A stretch of DNA of 64,000 bases, taken from a virus. Position 1 is the stretch's first letter. Each line of letters starts with the position of its first letter. Shown piece by piece: positions 8,059 through 18,800 of this stretch. A program made the position numbers and the translations under genes. Where the stretch lies: the IMG/VR virus record IMGVR_UViG_3300028883_000992, positions 27,136-91,135 of that record; one strand, 5' to 3'. Below the pieces are notes generated by a model that was not told the DNA's origin, searched no databases, and saw only the letters and a program-made list of their open reading frames with translations.

Positions 8059-8765
8059 TTTACTACAAGTTTCTAAAGGAAGACAGACGAGCATCATTTG
8101 TGAATGGCTTCCAATGGCCTAAACCACCAAACAAACCCGATCCTGTTATTGGTAATTTGGTGGTGTGTAAAAACGGATACCACTTATGCCGTATAGAGGA
8201 CTTGCCCCATTGGTTGAATCAGGAACTTTGGATCGTTGGCTGTGATGAAACGGAGTTAATAGAATCAAATAATAAGGTGGTTGTTCGCCACGCATGGCTT
8301 GAAAAGCAGGTAGACACATGGAACGAAAAAACTGCACGACTCTTTGCTGCCGACTGTGCCGAACACGTGCTGCATTTATTTGAAAGTAGATATCCAGACG
8401 ATAAACGGCCACGTAATGTAATTGGGGCTACAAGAGATTATGCACATGGTCGCATATCACACGATGATATGATTGCCGTATGGACTGCCTCAAAAAATGC
8501 CGCAGGACGTGCCGAAGATGCCGAAGATACCGCAAAGATCGCCGCATTTGCAGCAGCCGCAGCCGCATTGGATACCTCATGTGCTGCTGCAAAAGCAGCC
8601 GCATGGACTGCCTCAAGGGCTGCCGCATGGGATGCATCAGGTGCAGCATGGGATGCATCAGGTGTAGCATGGGGGGCTGAATCTGACGCATGGGATGCTG
8701 CATGGGATGCCGAACGGCAGTGGCAGACACAGCAATTACTCAAGTACATAAACAATGAAATATAA
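8055..8765 (+). CDS. Imm5-like domain protein with Ala/Trp repeat tail
   Basis: The 236-residue product has three parts. Residues 1-85 are a small fold I cannot name (VCKNGYHLC, WIVGCDETE). Residues 90-130 (TARLFAADCAEHVLHLFE, YPDDKRPRNVI) resemble immunity-protein domains of the Imm5 type. Residues 135-225 are low-complexity Ala-rich repeats with recurring AAWDASG units. The Ala-rich stretch is over 55% GC in places, against about 33% for its neighbours, and uses GCC/GCA heavily, which suggests transfer from another genome. The start overlaps the primase stop (ATGA). The role is unknown. Confidence 0.6.
   Translation: MIYYKFLKEDRRASFVNGFQWPKPPNKPDPVIGNLVVCKNGYHLCRIEDLPHWLNQELWIVGCDETELIESNNKVVVRHAWLEKQVDTWNEKTARLFAADCAEHVLHLFESRYPDDKRPRNVIGATRDYAHGRISHDDMIAVWTASKNAAGRAEDAEDTAKIAAFAAAAAALDTSCAAAKAAAWTASRAAAWDASGAAWDASGVAWGAESDAWDAAWDAERQWQTQQLLKYINNEI
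8631..8672 (+). repeat. 21-bp tandem repeat (two copies) in the Ala-rich gene
   Basis: Two adjacent 21-bp units (8631-8651 and 8652-8672) differ by one base and encode WDASGAA/WDASGVA. More degenerate copies lie upstream and downstream in the same frame, so the low-complexity tail grew by in-frame duplication. Confidence 0.75.
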
Positions 8766-8780
8766 ACAACAGGAGAGGTT

Positions 8781-9143
8781 ATGCATATAATTATTCGTAA
8801 AACAACTATTGCTAAATGGGCAGACGACAAGGATTCTACGATGAAGTTTCTACATTTTACTAAAAAGCCATTTAGCCCATCATTCAAAAGCTGTTTAAAT
8901 GCAGCATTAGAATACAATATTGGACAAAATGATTGGATGTGGTTTTGTAAAAACATGGAAAATCACTACGAAAACTGGATAGTCAAAAAGTTTAAATGGC
9001 AGGAAACATTTAGAAAATATGTGAAAAACAGTAAAAAAATTACAGATGAATATTCGTTAATTGAAAAGGATACAACAGCATTTTACGCTGTTTGCTTCTG
9101 GAAAACATATAGAGACTTCTTTCATTATAGTGAGGGAAGATAA
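8781..9143 (+). CDS. Hypothetical protein, 120 aa
   Basis: A strong SD (AGGAGAGG, 3 bases before ATG) sets the start. The protein is basic and rich in aromatic residues (WMWFCKNMENHYENW, FYAVCFWKTYRDFF) and is probably helical. No family is recognised. It is followed directly by another small gene (TAATG overlap). Confidence 0.6.
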   Translation: MHIIIRKTTIAKWADDKDSTMKFLHFTKKPFSPSFKSCLNAALEYNIGQNDWMWFCKNMENHYENWIVKKFKWQETFRKYVKNSKKITDEYSLIEKDTTAFYAVCFWKTYRDFFHYSEGR

Positions 9144-9421
9144 TGTTTGAAATTAACAGATATTATTGGTTTATTAACCACAACAAAATGCAAGTCTGTA
9201 GAGATCAAATAATTGGGACAGGATCAACAATCAACTTTGAAAATTTGGATAAGAGTAAAACATTTTACAACTTTTTAAGTTGTTTTTATGTACCATCTCA
9301 ACATATATTTCATAGAAAAAAGGAGGCAGAAAAAGCATTAATACAATATGTTAAAAATCGGGAGAATAAAAAGGAATTTGTTGAAATATATAAAAATAAT
9401 ATAAAATCCATAGGGGGTTAA
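9143..9421 (+). CDS. Hypothetical protein, 92 aa
   Basis: The ATG overlaps the previous stop (TAATG). The product has an aromatic beta-like N-terminal half and a basic helical C-terminal half (KKEAEKALIQYVKNRENKK). No family is recognised. It is the last gene before the 100-base gap containing the hairpin at 9478-9501. Confidence 0.55.
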   Translation: MFEINRYYWFINHNKMQVCRDQIIGTGSTINFENLDKSKTFYNFLSCFYVPSQHIFHRKKEAEKALIQYVKNRENKKEFVEIYKNNIKSIGG

Positions 9422-9477
9422 TAACATTTAACAAGAGGTAACACTTTGATCTAACGGTTGATTAAACTCTCTCTATC

Positions 9478-9501
9478 GGGTGACTATTTATTTAGTCACC
9501 C
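9478..9501 (+). terminator. 9-bp hairpin between rightward genes
   Basis: GGGTGACTA and TAGTCACCC form a perfect 9-bp stem around a TTTATT loop in the gap between 9421 and 9522. No T-run follows on either strand, so intrinsic termination is doubtful. RNA processing or protection of a transcript end is equally possible. The rest of the gap holds no gene. Confidence 0.45.
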
Positions 9502-9521
9502 TCAAAATAAAGGAAATTATT

Positions 9522-9884
9522 ATGAGTACAAAAAATCATGCTGCAATACATACTACAGAACAATTATTACAATCTAAATTTAGTATGGGCGACACATTTT
9601 ACTACATATATTATGATAAAATTTACACAGAAACTGTACCTGAAATAGACAATAGAGATATAACAGATGATGGTGTAGAAATGATTGTACGTAAAAAGAA
9701 CTATAACCATCGTGTTGATGTTAGATATATTTTCCATACGTTTGAAGAAGCAAAACTATGTTTAATAAACAAATTTAAAAATCAAGTTTCTGCATATAAA
9801 CATACCTTACAATCAGCACTTGATAATTATAATGACAGTCTTGATAAACTACATAAACTTATGGAAATGAATGATGTCGAATAA
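9522..9884 (+). CDS. Hypothetical protein, 120 aa
   Basis: I chose ATG 9522, which has AAAGGAA 6 bases upstream. A GTG at 9480 is in frame but lies inside the hairpin stem. The product has a short beta-rich half (FYYIYYDKIYTETV, with a run of Asp) and a helical C-terminal half with heptad-like spacing (YKHTLQSALDNYNDSLDKLHKL). No family is recognised. It is near the end of the rightward block. Confidence 0.6.
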   Translation: MSTKNHAAIHTTEQLLQSKFSMGDTFYYIYYDKIYTETVPEIDNRDITDDGVEMIVRKKNYNHRVDVRYIFHTFEEAKLCLINKFKNQVSAYKHTLQSALDNYNDSLDKLHKLMEMNDVE

Positions 9885-9969
9885 AATTTATCTTGTTTCA
9901 ATAGAAGAAGAAAAACCCAGATGGAGATTATTATGTTACCCTTTTAACCACTCATATAACCGTCTGTAA
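9874..9969 (+). CDS. Possible 31-residue protein overlapping the convergent tail gene
   Basis: An ATG overlapping the end of the previous gene (its last 11 bases) opens a 31-codon frame (MSNKIYLVSIEEEKPRWRLL...) that ends at TAA 9967-9969. It overlaps the 3' end of the leftward tail gene by 26 bases. The composition looks protein-like, but there is no clear SD and no known relative. Confidence 0.3.
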   Translation: MSNKIYLVSIEEEKPRWRLLCYPFNHSYNRL

Positions 9970-12900
9970 CAAAATATCTATATGAACCCATATCACCTGC
10001 TGAAGCCAATACGGTAACATCTCCATATATATATTGTACACTAATAAGGCTTACACGTGTTATATCCCCACCTGTAGGATTGGGATACGCTAATTGGAAA
10101 CCTACCGTATCTGCACCTTTACAGTACTCACTATCTATTCTTATAGTTGTAAAAAATTTACCAGTTGAATCAAAATAATGGGTTTGTATATAGGGTGTGT
10201 AAACAGTACCACCCTTAACAACCTTATAATTTATCCTGTCATATACATTTTTTTCTCCACCTAAAGAATTAACACTATGCTCCAAAACCACAGTTATAGT
10301 ATTAGATGAAGAAACATTAGATAAAGTATATGATGATGCGCCCGATAAAGCGCGAACATTATATCTACTATATGTCCAATCTCCAGAATAATAACCTTCA
10401 ATATCCTGTGCAAAATCACCTGCAACAAGATAAGCATTACAATAAAAAGCAGTGCTATTTATGTTTTCAACAAATTGAACTTGTTGATACATCCCTTCAG
10501 CACTTGTATAAGTCTGGAAACTATAAGGAGTCCAAATATAATTATTGGGTGTTATCTTATTTCCATTCCAATCTGTGAAAACTTTTTGGAAATATGCACT
10601 ACTCCCAAAAGCTGTTGCACCTGTTTCTATATGTTTGACAAAATTAAAACCTTCACCTGTACCAAGACTATAAGCTGAAGGATGATAATAAAAACCATTT
10701 TTTAACATACGTATAAATGTTTTGTCTTCATCATACTGACCTATAGTTATAGAAGGCGCACCTGTTTCTTCATCTGAAACAGTAAGACCATTAGCATGAA
10801 TATGTCCACCATGAATATTGGCAGCTTTTATCATATTTCCATAAATATAACCTGCCTCAAATCTGTCGGTAGTCATTACTTTATTGTCTCTAAATGTAGT
10901 AGGAGTAGTTTGTGAAGCTGTAGCTTCCTCAAGCATAACACCATCAAGATAACCGTCATTCATAATCAGTATTAACATCTTGGTTGCTTGTTTTTCATAA
11001 TCTGACCATCCATCAGCATTAATAACAGCATAATAACGAGTCCAAGTTTCACCATCAGAACCAGTATAAGTGCCTTCAGTATTTTGATTACCGTCAGTTA
11101 TATTATATAAACCTAATGCACTATCCTTATAGTCATAAAGATAATACTGTAATGTTGATTTGCCTCCTGTATATTTATAGTAACTAAATATATAATTATC
11201 AGGACGCATTGTGGTTTCCGGTAAAAATATCCCATTAGTATATATAGAATCATTTTCACCATAGCTATAAAAACTATAATTTCCAAAACAAGCATGATCA
11301 TCAGTTATTTTACGCCTATCAGCACCACTATAATTATCAGAAAATGGAGTCCAACTTTCCCAAGCACTTGTAGCAGTTTTATCTACAAAAACTTCAAAAG
11401 AACCATTGTTAATTTTATTCCGATAAGTAAACTCCCAATCAGGTGTCATTAATAAATCTACATAGTCATTTGCAGGACAAGATGTATTACCTGCAATATC
11501 ATATGCGCGAGCTTTATAACGATATAACCTATAACCTTCAAGTGCTTCATCATAATCATAAAAAGCATCAGCATCTTCATATAGAGTCCCAACAACTGAA
11601 AAATTAGAGCCACCATCATCTGAACGTAAGATTTCTGTTTTCCAATATCCAGAAAATGAATCGCTAATTTTATCCTTATTTATTTTAATTAATGCGCCTC
11701 TTGCTTTAGTGACAGATTTGGCACTGTTTAGTATATCATTTCCTGTTATAATAGGTGTAGTTGGGTCATAATTAAAACTACGTATATCTGTTTGAGTTTG
11801 CCCAGACTCAGAAAATGCTGTAAAAATTAATCTATTAGGTTTACCTGCATAATTATCAAAAAATCCATAAAGCTCTGTATCTAAATCAGCTTCAGAACCG
11901 TCCCAAGATGGACTACTATATACAGTAGACGTAGTAATTACACCCGCCAAACTGTGTTGTTGCAATTGGAAAGTATATCCAACTATAGAATCACCCTCAC
12001 TAACACTTGCAGTAGCACGATAATACATTAATGAAACATCTAAATCTTCTGCGTTTAACCATCCATTTTCATTTAATTCCTTATCTAACTTACAGTCCAC
12101 ACTCAAACTTATTTCAGAACCTTTAAATTCATAGTCCTGTGTGTTTTCAAATTGGTTGTAGTTTCCTGCTAAATCATAAACACGTACCGCAAAAGTATAG
12201 GTATCTATAACATTCGGTATAACAACAGGAACAATAGTAGTTGCATCAACTTCAGTTAAATCATATTTTTGTATAGCTGAAGGACTTGAAAAATCGCCAG
12301 TAAAACTTATCCATGTAGATCGCAAAGATGTTTCATCATCAACAGGGTCACTAAATGGGATTTTAACTCTAACTAATGTACTTCTACCATCTGTTATAGC
12401 ACTACCAGATTCGTCAACAAAACTAAAATCTCCAGTTATATTAGGAACACCTACATCCCATTCAACAGGTATATCTTTATATGTAAAATTACCAGATATA
12501 TAATAAGTTACTCTAATATATCCAGTTCCACTTATAATAGTAGGGCTATAATTAATATCAGAATAATCACCCTCACACTTCCAACGATATGTATTACCTA
12601 TTGCACCTATCTCAGATGTGGACCTACTTGAATAAGGGATTGCATCATCATTAGCATCATAAAATTGGAATGTCATTGACTCTACTTCTGTAGAAAAATC
12701 TATATAAAAACTATAATCAGCAGTATCATAAATATAAGTAGAACCACCGTCTTCAGAAGCAAGGCCACCACGATATAGCTTACCTTGACGCTTATCGACA
12801 GGATTAGGTGAAGAATACTCTACCGTAACAGATTCTAATGTCTGAACATCTCCGTAAATATAAACAGCAGCAGTGTTTTCGTTATATAGGCGATCATAAG

Positions 12901-15844
12901 TTGTTATCCAAATCTTAGTAGAAGTAGTGGTTGCATAAAAATAACTATTAGCAGAACCATATAGTCCTGTTACATCATCAATTTTTGTAGTAAGTGCAGT
13001 ATTAGCATAAATATTACAACCCAAAAAATCTGTATCACTAGGATTTTTCCATTTAAACAACGTACCATCATATCTTGCCAATGAAGCTGTGTCAGTAATA
13101 GGGTCAGGTGGGATAGAGTCACCTGTCAATATACCTGCCGTAGCAGACATATTAGATTCGTTCCCAAAATTATCAAATACCCTTAATCCATAAATATAAT
13201 ATTGCCCCGGATTTACCGCCTTATCATCATAGGTTAAAGGCTCTTGAGTGTCATTCTGGTTCTCTCTTGTTGCTATATGTTCCCATTTAGTAAACTCTAT
13301 TGTTGATGTACTATTAGGTGCAGGTATTTCAGCAACAGCATATTTTTCAGAAAGACCTAATGTTATTAGAGAAGTTGAAACAAATAAATCTGTAAATAAA
13401 CCATACGTATTGTAATAATTTGTTCCTGCATAATGCAATCCACCTATCTCTAAATTAGAAACGGTAGCATGATAATAAGTACCATTATAAGAAGCACTAT
13501 TAACATATAGTGTCGCACTTGAATCTGCCCAAGACACACCTATAAATACACGTTCATTTTCTTTAAAATTGGCTGAAGCACTTACAATACTATCTGCACC
13601 TGCTGAATGTGAATGAATATAAAAATTATATGTAGTAGGGTTATAGCCTACAATTACTTTTTCTGTGGCTGTAAAACTATCAGAACCTTCAAAGAAAGTA
13701 AGAAGTTGCATAGTACCAGATGCAGATGTATAATCAAATGAAGGTATCCAATAAAATCCAAAACTTCCTCTGTCTGTAGCATGAGGCACAGAACTACAAA
13801 TTAATATCTGTGCAGAAGATTCAGTGGCTCCATCTATAGTATCGGGATCAAAAATAGATGGAAATGACATACTGTTATGTTCATAGACAATACCGTCCAC
13901 GAATAAATTATTGGAGTTAGTAGAAGATACACCTATCTTAAATGTATAATCGGTTCCATCAGTAGTATGTTGAAGTTTATATCTTGTCCAACTGTTATTA
14001 AGTGTAGAACTTGTTGTTGCTACAGAATCACCTGAAGCACAAAGCCATATATTACCACTACCTCTTGCATAAACAGACAACATATAAGATTCTGCATCAT
14101 ATACAGTAACATTTTGACTAATATAACTTGCACTTGTAGATATAGCACTGTGTATTCTTCCACAATACCCATTAAATAATGCATCATAATAAGTATTACT
14201 ATTAATATCTAACATACATCCAGATGTTGACCATCCATTTGTTGTAGATAAATCACCTGCAACCGCAAGATTAGTATGTTTATTAGTTAAAGAAATGCCA
14301 CCAGACATTACATTAAAAGACTTATGTGTTCTGAATGTATAAAATCCAGTAGAATTATCATACGAGCCTTTATGCGCCTGTGTAGAAGATACAAAAGGTA
14401 AATAAAACGAAACTCTATTGTTGTCCTTAGATGGTACTTGTTTTTTCGTTGTTTCTATAGCATATGCATCAGTGGTGGCTTCAGAATATACATATGCTCC
14501 ACGTTTACTTATCTTAACATTATCAAGGTAAACTGTATTATCATGTCCACCATCACGAATACCATAGAATTTAAACTTAGTATACTTACAATCAGACGGT
14601 ATAATAAAATCATCATCATCACTTCCTATATTATAACTTAATCTGTTCCAATTGTCAGCAGTAGATGTAATTGCTTGTGACGCAGAAGATGTTGAACATA
14701 AACTACCATCATTAGAACTGTACCATATCATAACAGCAAAACTTGAAGCAATCTTATTTTTCTTGTGTTCAAAACTTATACTATAATCAAGATTGCTATA
14801 AACACGTATATAAGGCGAACTTAGTAATGAACTTTCACAACCGACAGTAGAACTATTGTCAATCTTGGCGCATACCCCATTAGATAAATAATCACCATAA
14901 TAAAGATCAATTGTGCCATCTGTGACATTATTACTCCACCCTACATCTATACCTTCGCTAAATCCACCATTATAAAGATAGTTGCCAAGAACAACATTAT
15001 AATCTTTAACTTGGTAAGTATTTTCGCCAACATTGAATTCTTCACCTGAACCGTAATCTGAGGTATAACTATCTGTCAGTATCTTGTTTGTAATATCAAC
15101 AGCACCCTTAGATGTTTTTGTCGTCTTAGTTGTCTTACGGTAAATCTTATGTCCCGCCCAATCATCAACAGAAGGTATATGCCACTGTAATGTATTTTTA
15201 GTAACACCAGTTTTAGCATCACTTTCTGTAGTTATAGGAGTAGTCCACCATTCAGGTGCAGATAAATCAATATCACCAACTGGCTTCCAAGACGTTATAT
15301 ATGACATTATGCCATTAAGAAAATTAACAAAACTGTTATTCTCAGTTGTGTAAACATAAAAATAGAGGTCTGTCCATTGATTTTCCAATAATGTAAATGT
15401 AACAGTTTTATTGATATAGTAAAGTTCATTGGGGGCAATAATAGTTTTAACTATACCGTTAACAACCGTATAAAACGATAAATTAATATAGTCATCAACT
15501 ATCACTGGAAGTGTAACACTTCTTGTTTTATCTGATTTTACACTAACACTATAAGAAGCATTAAGATATGCAGGTAAATTACTATCATAGCAACCACCAC
15601 TATCATTAGAAACAAGATCAGCAATTCCACGTTTACGCACATAGCTATTATAGTTAATTCTACTTATAGCAAAACTACTACCACGATCAAAAGTGTAATA
15701 TTGTTTACGCCATATAATATTTTGTAAATCAACAGCATCTTGTGTTGCACCGCGATATTTAACAGACTTAGTTTTTTCAATTTCAACTCTACCGAGCTTA
15801 TCTCTTGTCTGTTTTAATATATGTTCTTCTACTAATTTTTTCAT
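9944..15844 (-). CDS. Very large tail fibre / receptor-binding protein, 1966 aa
   Basis: This is the last and largest gene of the structural block. It looks like a mosaic of beta domains: two carbohydrate-binding-module-like repeats (NGGFSEG near residue 294 and NGSFEVF near 1490, both in the 'Asn-Gly-Gly/Ser-Phe' style), a LamG/concanavalin-like segment (about 690-830), fibronectin-III-like segments (VNPGQYYIYGLRVFDNFGNES, about 895-940; YRLYRYKARAYDIAGN, about 1440), and a C-terminal region (AANIHGGHIHANGLTVSD) typical of central tail-fibre ends. ATG overlaps the previous stop (ATGA). It probably contacts host surface glycans at the tail tip. Confidence 0.75.
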   Translation of the reverse strand: MKKLVEEHILKQTRDKLGRVEIEKTKSVKYRGATQDAVDLQNIIWRKQYYTFDRGSSFAISRINYNSYVRKRGIADLVSNDSGGCYDSNLPAYLNASYSVSVKSDKTRSVTLPVIVDDYINLSFYTVVNGIVKTIIAPNELYYINKTVTFTLLENQWTDLYFYVYTTENNSFVNFLNGIMSYITSWKPVGDIDLSAPEWWTTPITTESDAKTGVTKNTLQWHIPSVDDWAGHKIYRKTTKTTKTSKGAVDITNKILTDSYTSDYGSGEEFNVGENTYQVKDYNVVLGNYLYNGGFSEGIDVGWSNNVTDGTIDLYYGDYLSNGVCAKIDNSSTVGCESSLLSSPYIRVYSNLDYSISFEHKKNKIASSFAVMIWYSSNDGSLCSTSSASQAITSTADNWNRLSYNIGSDDDDFIIPSDCKYTKFKFYGIRDGGHDNTVYLDNVKISKRGAYVYSEATTDAYAIETTKKQVPSKDNNRVSFYLPFVSSTQAHKGSYDNSTGFYTFRTHKSFNVMSGGISLTNKHTNLAVAGDLSTTNGWSTSGCMLDINSNTYYDALFNGYCGRIHSAISTSASYISQNVTVYDAESYMLSVYARGSGNIWLCASGDSVATTSSTLNNSWTRYKLQHTTDGTDYTFKIGVSSTNSNNLFVDGIVYEHNSMSFPSIFDPDTIDGATESSAQILICSSVPHATDRGSFGFYWIPSFDYTSASGTMQLLTFFEGSDSFTATEKVIVGYNPTTYNFYIHSHSAGADSIVSASANFKENERVFIGVSWADSSATLYVNSASYNGTYYHATVSNLEIGGLHYAGTNYYNTYGLFTDLFVSTSLITLGLSEKYAVAEIPAPNSTSTIEFTKWEHIATRENQNDTQEPLTYDDKAVNPGQYYIYGLRVFDNFGNESNMSATAGILTGDSIPPDPITDTASLARYDGTLFKWKNPSDTDFLGCNIYANTALTTKIDDVTGLYGSANSYFYATTTSTKIWITTYDRLYNENTAAVYIYGDVQTLESVTVEYSSPNPVDKRQGKLYRGGLASEDGGSTYIYDTADYSFYIDFSTEVESMTFQFYDANDDAIPYSSRSTSEIGAIGNTYRWKCEGDYSDINYSPTIISGTGYIRVTYYISGNFTYKDIPVEWDVGVPNITGDFSFVDESGSAITDGRSTLVRVKIPFSDPVDDETSLRSTWISFTGDFSSPSAIQKYDLTEVDATTIVPVVIPNVIDTYTFAVRVYDLAGNYNQFENTQDYEFKGSEISLSVDCKLDKELNENGWLNAEDLDVSLMYYRATASVSEGDSIVGYTFQLQQHSLAGVITTSTVYSSPSWDGSEADLDTELYGFFDNYAGKPNRLIFTAFSESGQTQTDIRSFNYDPTTPIITGNDILNSAKSVTKARGALIKINKDKISDSFSGYWKTEILRSDDGGSNFSVVGTLYEDADAFYDYDEALEGYRLYRYKARAYDIAGNTSCPANDYVDLLMTPDWEFTYRNKINNGSFEVFVDKTATSAWESWTPFSDNYSGADRRKITDDHACFGNYSFYSYGENDSIYTNGIFLPETTMRPDNYIFSYYKYTGGKSTLQYYLYDYKDSALGLYNITDGNQNTEGTYTGSDGETWTRYYAVINADGWSDYEKQATKMLILIMNDGYLDGVMLEEATASQTTPTTFRDNKVMTTDRFEAGYIYGNMIKAANIHGGHIHANGLTVSDEETGAPSITIGQYDEDKTFIRMLKNGFYYHPSAYSLGTGEGFNFVKHIETGATAFGSSAYFQKVFTDWNGNKITPNNYIWTPYSFQTYTSAEGMYQQVQFVENINSTAFYCNAYLVAGDFAQDIEGYYSGDWTYSRYNVRALSGASSYTLSNVSSSNTITVVLEHSVNSLGGEKNVYDRINYKVVKGGTVYTPYIQTHYFDSTGKFFTTIRIDSEYCKGADTVGFQLAYPNPTGGDITRVSLISVQYIYGDVTVLASAGDMGSYRYFVTDGYMSG

Positions 15845-18800
15845 ACTTTTGGTATATATAACATTGTTACTCTATGTTTTGAGCTAAAGAATGGGGCAGA
15901 AATACCTGCTACCTTACGATAAAATATTAAGTATTTACCATCCCAAACATCATTGTTCGTAGGGTATTGGTTTCCAACTACTGCCTCAGCAGTCAAAGCA
16001 GGATAATACCCTCTTGTCAAAGAAAGGTCTACCCAACCTATAAAATTACCCCTAAATTGGCCTTCAAGATTTAGAAACTGTGTATCTACATTTTCATATA
16101 ATCCATCATTAGTCATAAATTCAGAACTACTTAGAATAATACCGCTATATGGATCATCCTCATTATTGGAATTTGCATAAGTGGTAGAAACAAAATCTTC
16201 TTGCAAACATATGCGACCAGATTTGTCACGTACATATCCAGAGAAATAGATAACATTCCAATAGCACCCACCATCATCTGTGTATGTATCACTATTCCAA
16301 AGCTCGTTATTTATAAAGGCAAATGTATCTAAATGTTTTTTAGGATTAAAGCTACCTGCTATTCCTATATCCTTATCTATATCATACAGTAATCTAAAGT
16401 ACTCTTCATCATCAACTAAAGTCTTACTATTAATATCAACTTGTGAACCACCAAAATATTGCTTGGTACTCCATAAATCATCTCCAAATGCATAATTGTG
16501 TCTAATAATATTAGCATCTAATTTTATGGCATAATATCTATTAGCAAACTCTTCATCACCTAAACCTGACTGTGAAGAAGATGTAATATCTTTAAATGTA
16601 TAATGTACAGCATTTCCTTTACCTGATAGGTCTGTACGTATATAAACAGGTGTATAAAGTTTACCATCTGTAGTTATTTTAAATGGTTTAATTGTAGCTC
16701 CGCTATTATCAACTATAGTAGAAACCACAGTACTTTCAGCTAAACCATAAGTATCTTCATAATCCTGATCAAAATCAGAGTAATAAACAGACGAATAATC
16801 AATCTGAAAATCTACAGTACTTACAATTCCACGCCTTAAATAACCATATGGCATATCAGCTTCAGAATCAGTTCCAAAAAGCGGAGTACTATATTGATTA
16901 TCACCTATCTCTAATGAGAAATAAGGATAAAATTTTACATATCCACGCTTCTCATTCTCTATAGTAAATATTCCACCCTGTATTTCACCAAAATTATCAT
17001 TTAAATTCATAGATGCACTAGAAATAATATTCGCATTATTTAATCGCCTACGTCTATTGGCATACCATATTTCATCAGTGTGTAAGTCTGAATAATAAGC
17101 CTTGTTATAAGTGTCTATAAAATTATTCCATGAGCTTATATCGTCATTACCATTCCATGTAAAATAACGATCTTTACCCCATTGAACATATTCATAACCA
17201 TTATAAGGCCAATCATCACCATCACGTTTAGTTAAAGTAGTAAGCTGAATAGGTGTTCCCTTTATGCGACTACCATCTAATGTATCATCAACACCAAACA
17301 CCTGTAACTGTAAATATCCGCTTTTAACTAAATCAAATGTTATACGTGGCACTATCCCCATACTATCACCAGTATAAGGATCATAGGAACCATTCACAAA
17401 ACTTGACGTGGACCAACTTTTTGCATCTGATCTCTGCGAACCTCTTATGCACCCATCATAATACCATGTTCCACCTGAACTACTAACAGAACTATACCTA
17501 ATAGTTTCAGTTTGAATAGTAATATTAAGCTGACCATATAACTCAATGGCACTACCGCTTGAATACCCCATAACGAGATACCCCTTTTGCGGTACATTTG
17601 CTAACGATGTATCTACATAAATTGTTGTATCTGTTGTACTTATGTACTGAGTTGTAAATCCTACAGTGCCACCATTAACAATACGTATATTCTGGAACGG
17701 ATTATTATCAAATAATTCTAAATCAGGTTCAGTCTTAACAAAATAAGAAGGATCAGGCTGTAAATCGGTTGCTTTAAACTGAGTAACATAAGTACCATTA
17801 CTATGTCTACTTTTAACTTCAGTAACCCACAGTTTTTTAGATGAAGTTATACCGTCCTTAAACTCTTCATCAACACTAATACAGTCATAAGGCTCAATAA
17901 AAGGATTACCCAATGTTTCAAATTCAACTTCTTTAGAAGCATCACGATGATTCAATATAAAATTATAACTCACATAGTCAGCATGATCTTCACTTGAAAT
18001 AGACGGATCAACAATAATAGTCTGCAAAGGTCTTCCGACATAATTTATAGCTTCAGCAGAATGTATACTATTAAGATCAGTAGAACGCGACTGTCTAAAT
18101 GTGTAAGTGGGATTATTGGGATTGATAACCGCTCTTTCATTTGACGCATTTGCACCAGTTTTTGTTCCTGTCCTACGGCCTAATACTATACAGTCATTAC
18201 GAAGGTCTTTGCCTGTGTCTTCAATATTCAATGCTATAACATGTCCCGGCCCAAGATTATCGGATGTTCTAAAATAAAAAGATGGCACACTGATATCGTG
18301 ATCATATAAAAATAAACTATCAATACATAGATCATTATATGCCACACCATTTACCTGCACAAGAAAATCATATTCACTGTATGGCAAATTAGATGCAACA
18401 GTTATTTGACATGGATTAGAACCAGTTTCAGGATCAACACCTTTATAATAAGACCAAGCAGTATTGTAATAAAAACTTTTATAAACCGTATCTAATGATC
18501 CTGTGGGTGTACTTATTTGTATAGCTGCACTTAAACTGCTTTCATCTGCACCTGCTCTTGGATTGGGACGTATTATTAAATCCATACGCGCAAATTTAAC
18601 ATCATCTTTTGTTACGCTTTGTAAATCATTGGTTGTCATATAATGAGCTTTAACACAATTAAAATCTGTCTCTATTGTAAAACCTGTACGACTGTCAAAT
18701 TGTAGTTCATCTGAAGCATATGTAGTGCAATGAACAATCTGATTAGGTACATCTATAAAACTGATATAAGGATACCCATAACGATTTATGCCCCATAAAA

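Noticed and set aside
8428-8956. Long leftward open frames opposite the Ala-rich gene
   Set aside because: They are shadows created by the GC-rich repeats of the rightward gene; they lack SD sites, cross the next rightward gene and have low-complexity Met/Arg/His or Ala runs.
9480-9521. GTG start at 9480 extending the 120-aa protein
   Set aside because: The GTG lies in a hairpin stem and has no SD, while ATG 9522 has AAAGGAA at good distance.
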